Below are positions 59,469 to 64,000 of a stretch of DNA of 64,000 nt, piece after piece (positions within the stretch are counted from its first letter, which is position 1; the number at the start of each line of letters is the position of its first letter). The DNA comes from Adineta ricciae (lineage: Eukaryota > Rotifera > Eurotatoria > Adinetida > Adinetidae): contig CAJNOJ010000066.1 of assembly GCA_905250025.1 (NCBI GenBank), positions 186,001 to 250,000 of the forward strand, read 5' to 3'. The position numbers and the translations under genes were made by a program. The notes beneath the pieces were generated by a model that saw nothing but the letters and a program-made list of their open reading frames with translations, did no database searches and had not been told where the DNA came from.

Positions 59469-62400
59469 CTATTGATCGATCGAGTTTGGACGCACATGTT
59501 TCGCTGATGTTTGTGAAGGAGTAGATAATGATGGTGAGCTCGAGATGAAAGTATCAGAATGCGTCATAAAATGATCCATATCAATTGAAGTTGTCGGATC
59601 GAATATGGATCGCATTGGATATTGGTGAGTAGAGAGACGTTCGTGATCATTGCTGTTGACATCCGATGGAAATGTAATTGTTCGTTTGGCAGAGGTTGTC
59701 TAGAATAAATAAAGAAATGATATAAATGACACCAGAGAGAATTGTACTTCGGTTTTGGATATATTTGTAGATTCAGTGGGACTGTTACTTCGTTCCATAG
59801 GAAGAACATTTAAAAGATTATGTTTGACTTTATTCGAGCTCCGTGTCAAACGAGACATAATACCAGATCGTATAGGGCTTCTCTTAGTTGCTGCACCTGA
59901 AAAGAACATTGCGTTATTTGTCACATTTATGATAATCAAGTTGTCTTTTACTAGAGAATTCTCTACTCGGTGATTTCTTCTCCATCCGACTAGGACTCGA
60001 TGTTGGTGAAATGGGCGGTTTACCAGTAACAGTATAATCGTTTCTCGTGATATGGGGACTTGTCTTTATTGATGAATCGTGCTCATCGGACACAATCTAA
60101 ACGAATAAACGCAGAGATAATCGACTAACTACAACAAAGATCGTTAACTTACTGTTTCTCTCTCTGGTGCGACTGATATATTCTCTTGCGATTGTTCTAT
60201 CTCACTTCGTCGTTTATCCATAATAATCGGTGTTTGACTTCGATTCCTTGAGAGCATAAATAGCTCCTCGTTCGACTGTTTCTCTTTCTTATCTTCTCCG
60301 ATACGTTCTGATTGAGTTCGTCGTCGTGATGTCGTTCCTTCAGATGTTACCGCTACTGTATTTTGACGATGAAATCTTGCAATGACAATATTCGAATCAG
60401 TTGATTCTCCCTCTTGATTGTACGTTCGAATTTTAATTCGATATTCTCCTTCATCACGAATGTAATCAACGATAGCTTCGAATTTGTTCGCATCAACAGC
60501 ACCTTTCAGAATATCATCCACGTAGATTCGATATCCGAGAATCGTTTGAGATTGATTTAATGTATTTGGAATCCAATGAAGAAAACAACTCTTGGCGTCA
60601 CGTTTGGAGATATGAGCACGAAGCGGTGGATGTATGTTGGGATTGTGTTTCGAGCTGATTTGTGTGACCTAAGCAAATGAAAGAGATCAAGTAATTATGC
60701 TTTTTTTTCTTCTTTTTCTTTACCGAACTCGGTTCCTTTGTTCCTCTTAAATGTCCTTCAAGTTCATGAATTCGTTGACTGAGCAATCGATTTTGTTCGA
60801 TGATCTTCTCGGTTTCGCGTTGATGTGTCAAATTTTGTGTTTCACACTAAAACATCTCTCAGTGTACACTCACTTATCAGATTTACACACCGTACTTTTT
60901 TCCAAAGAGCTGATAATGCCGATGTTTGCAATTCCGTTGCCTTTGTAAATCGCTCATGAAGATCAATATATCTTTTAAAACATATAGGCTTCATTGAAGA
61001 AGAAGCAATATCAATGTAACTTACGCGAGAAGAATCGATGTTCGCACCGTTTCCACTGACGTTGTCAATTTTTCCAAATCGGTAGTAGTATTATTCATTG
61101 TTGTACTTCGAGTTGATAACATTGTATTGACAGGAACTGACTTTGAATGAAGTTCTGTATCGTTTTCGGTATGATCTATGAGAAGAGAAATCCATTGTAA
61201 ATTATAATCTTGACAAAAACGAATGATAGTTAGTGCACTATGGTACTTCTGATCAAGAAGGCAAACTAACCTATTTGCATTGAAATCAAATGTCAATAAA
61301 TTGTTAGTGGAGTGCAAATAGATCGAGATAGTGCAAAATGATTTGGAGATTTTACCGTAAGTTTTGTTTTTCTAAACGAATTCTTACAATTTCTCTTATT
61401 TTGTGAAGTGTCAATTAACGCTTGATGTTTTGTGGACTGATTTGTGTGAATCACTGTCGAGTTATGTTTAACATAGCTCTGTAGCTGTTCAAGTGGTTGA
61501 AGTGGATTGACGTGAATTGTATTTCTTCGTTGTAATTTTCGTCGATGATCAGATCCTGTGAATAATTCGATATTTTAGAGAGAGAAAGAAAAACAAATGT
61601 GTTGCTTACGATTCGCAAGTGCTCGAGCCGTTTCTCGGGCAAGAAAACTCGAATGCGTCGGTTCGGAAGTAGCCGCTTTCGGCGAATAGTGAGCGGCATT
61701 GTAAGGTAAAGCAGAAGTTGATGGTCTAACTGGCTGTGAACGGCCTGACATGTGAGAACGAGAGTGACCCATGACGTCATTACTAATAATCAGAGAATCA
61801 ACTTTCTTTCGCTTAGTAGATTGATATTCACCTATCGATGGGATATTCATTGAGTTTGGCTTGAAGCATGTTTTGATCTAATGGCTTAATTGGTCGATCA
61901 TCGTATTGAATATAACGGCTGCTTGAACTATTTTCAGTTGGTGGATCATCAATATGAGGAATGTTGATGTGTGCTGATCGAGCAAAAGCTGGACTTGGTG
62001 TTCGCATCTGATGTTCTTATACCGAAAAGAAAAATTATTTGAAAGTCAACTCTGAGTTGTAAGTATCTTACGACGGCTGAGTGAAATAGGTTCATCATCT
62101 CCGGACGTTGCAGACGATGATGTATTCAATTTGATCAATTCGGACTCGGAAATCAGCTTGTCTTGTTGATAATGACTATGCGTATCTAAAAACATGTAGG
62201 TATCGTCAGTTAAAATTGTCGTAAATGTATCTCAAACTGTGGGATAATGTTTCAATGGCATCTCGAATTGTATCTGATGTTATCATCATTGGTTCGTTTG
62301 AATGTTCTGAAAATCAGTGTGATAAACATCGAGGTCTGTACGATTGTCCACGAACTCCTACCAGAGTATCGTTGTTGACTGTGCAAATCATTTTGATGCA

Positions 62401-63617
62401 TAACTTGTGATAGATTAACATCCTCTTTCTTTGAAACGAAAGATAAATAGAACAGATCAAAATTCGATTCGTTTTACTTCATTTACGTCTGTACCACAGA
62501 CCCGTGTCAAATATCGAACGAGTTCAGCGTGTTCACCGGGCCCAAATGATCGGCCTCTGCCCTGACTTAATAGCCATTCACTTTTCAAACTACACCATGA
62601 ATAAATCTAAAAATTGTCAAGACTTCAATCTCAAATCATTACCTATCTTTTCGTGTAACAAGTAATCCATCTAGATTATGAATTGATAAACACCAATTCA
62701 AAATAAATGGTCGATAGTCAAATGGTTGGTGGCATCCATGTTTTTCATCAACTACTGATAAACATGGATTGTCGATGATGTAAAGTGTGTTCAGATTGAC
62801 AAAGGACGTCAGATGGGCAACCTTCATTGTAGAATACGAAATGGCAAATGATCAGAGAGAAGCAAATATATACTTCAGTTAAATCTTGGATTTCATTATC
62901 GGATATAATCAGTGTATGAAGCGACTTAGGCCAATAGCGTAATACTGAATTCAATGTATGAAGAAAATTTTTATGTAAATTTAAATACTAGCAAAAGACA
63001 AGGTTAGACAGTCGTCGTTTTCTTCTATGAAGATGTTTCTTACTTTCAACGATGTCAATCGAGAAAGGTCTTCGATCTGTTGAATGCAATTATCACTGGC
63101 ATCGATTGATTGTAGATTTGAACAATTGTTTAGAACTGCAATGCTGGTCACATTATTATGCGAAATGTTGAGTAAGGTAAGATTCTGTAGAGTTTTCAAA
63201 CCTTCGAAGAAGAGTTTCTGGAAAATAGGAAAAAGGAAAAGATTGTCAGTTTACCATCGACTGACTCGATTAAGTTGTATGAAAGATCGAGTTTTTGTAG
63301 TGATCTGATTCGATGAAGTAGATGAATGCTAGTCAGACGGTTATGAGATACGGACAACTGGAAGAACGGCGAATACGAGACGACTTATCCTAACGAAAAA
63401 GTTTCTACATTACTTGAATTAAATGAGCAAATCGATCCAATTGTTCGATTTCGGTTAATTCGTTCTTATCGAGTAGAATAACGTTGAAATCAATATTATT
63501 CGGCAATTGATCGATATGTTTCAAATGTTTCGAACATAGATCGAGTCGAACTAAATGTTCTTCGACGAAATGATCATCCATCGAAAAGATCAATGGATCA
63601 TCCATTCGATTCGACAT
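59469..63617 (-). CDS. CEP97: CEP97 homologue: leucine-rich centriolar-cap protein with a C-terminal FN3-like domain
   Basis: Start [17 protein letters not shown] at 63617, stop TAG 59469-59471; many short introns, perhaps 950 residues (human 865). The N-terminus is an LRR array: [71 protein letters not shown]. The CEP97-specific cap follows: [19 protein letters not shown] and [20 protein letters not shown], then VRYLTRVC. A long disordered middle leads to a coiled coil ([31 protein letters not shown]). CEP97 works with CP110 at the distal centriole to control centriole length and cilium start. After the coiled coil lies an FN3-like segment ([34 protein letters not shown]) that human CEP97 does not have, then a Ser/Arg-rich tail. 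Confidence 0.9.
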
Positions 63618-64000
63618 TGTCGACGAATGTTCTTTTCACTGCACGTTAAAGAACAAGGGTGTGTCGAAGTGTTTCGTCGAACGATTCATTCTTTTCTCAT
63701 GACTTACCATACTTTGTAATGTTCATATCCATAGTAACGAGAATTAGACGCATGGTGTAGAGAAACAAACGTGGCTTCCTCGTGTGCGCATTGAACACTT
63801 CTACATTTGTTTTATGAAATGTTCTACAAATAACATGGATGTTTACTCGTTTGTATGACAGAGATCGCTCTACGTCAACGAGGAAAGCAGCTCTTGAAAA
63901 TAGAGTTTCTATGTGAAATTGGCGGTAAATAATCGTTGAATGCAATGTCCTATCAGCAAGATATAAACAAGAGCATCGTTGCGATTATCAATGGATTTGA
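63618..64000. other. Upstream region of CEP97
   Basis: It contains the CEP97 leader. On the minus strand an ATG-led stretch (MDMNITKY) runs into a GTAAGT donor, and a GTGCAG acceptor lies just before the CEP97 start. The join is out of frame, so this looks like a 5' UTR intron rather than coding sequence. Nothing else was recognised up to the window edge. Confidence 0.4.

Noticed and set aside
1-64000. Mobile elements, telomeric repeats, or bacterial or fungal genes expected in bdelloid rotifers
   Set aside because: No reverse transcriptase, transposase, terminal repeats or intronless foreign-looking gene was recognised. All named genes are ordinary animal families with introns.

Overview
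The window looks like nuclear DNA of a small-genome invertebrate animal, most plausibly a bdelloid rotifer. It is AT-rich, and the genes are split by many very short GT-AG introns (mostly about 45-65 nt). Intergenic spaces are mostly 0.1-1 kb, and nearly every recognisable gene has a clear animal orthologue. The phylum is an inference from architecture and was not tested by any search. I saw no transposase, reverse transcriptase, viral gene, CRISPR array, rRNA or convincing tRNA.

Layout. 1-6620 (minus): two head-to-tail TRPA-type ankyrin-repeat cation channel genes, the first cut by the window edge. 7483-8843 (plus): a DIPK2-type divergent secretory-pathway kinase. 9110-16638: two plus-strand syntaxin-1-type SNARE genes on either side of a minus-strand SCPx-type thiolase. 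17671-18838 (minus): a secreted trypsin-like protease. 20058-22075 (minus): a Pax-family paired-domain factor without a homeodomain, followed by a 4.6-kb non-coding island rich in purine and microsatellite tracts. 26703-27559 (plus): a STEEP1 orthologue. 27627-42793 (minus): one giant coiled-coil protein gene of unknown function, roughly 4,700 residues. 43037-46341: TMEM243 (plus), LACTB2 (minus) and cytosolic malate dehydrogenase (minus). 46838-49878 (minus): an NHL-repeat protein. 52159-53280 (minus): an SLC35A4-type nucleotide-sugar transporter. 57457-59196 (plus): a DUF229 sulfatase-fold membrane protein. 59469-63617 (minus): CEP97, a centriole-length regulator, here carrying an FN3-like C-terminal domain.

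The genes do not form one pathway. Several share a membrane-trafficking, secretory or ciliary theme (two syntaxins, STEEP1, DIPK2, the sugar transporter, CEP97), but this may be chance.

The most notable signal is in the second syntaxin gene. It has two equal-length (109 nt) alternative exons for the same helix of the regulatory Habc domain, and then three successive alternative last exons, each encoding a complete transmembrane anchor with its own stop. Together they predict up to six SNARE isoforms. Other points of interest are a trypsin-like protease lacking both cysteines of the 191-220 disulfide, a Pax domain with a changed linker and a CtBP-type PLDLS motif, the CEP97-FN3 fusion, and the giant unknown gene with internal beta-rich repeats.
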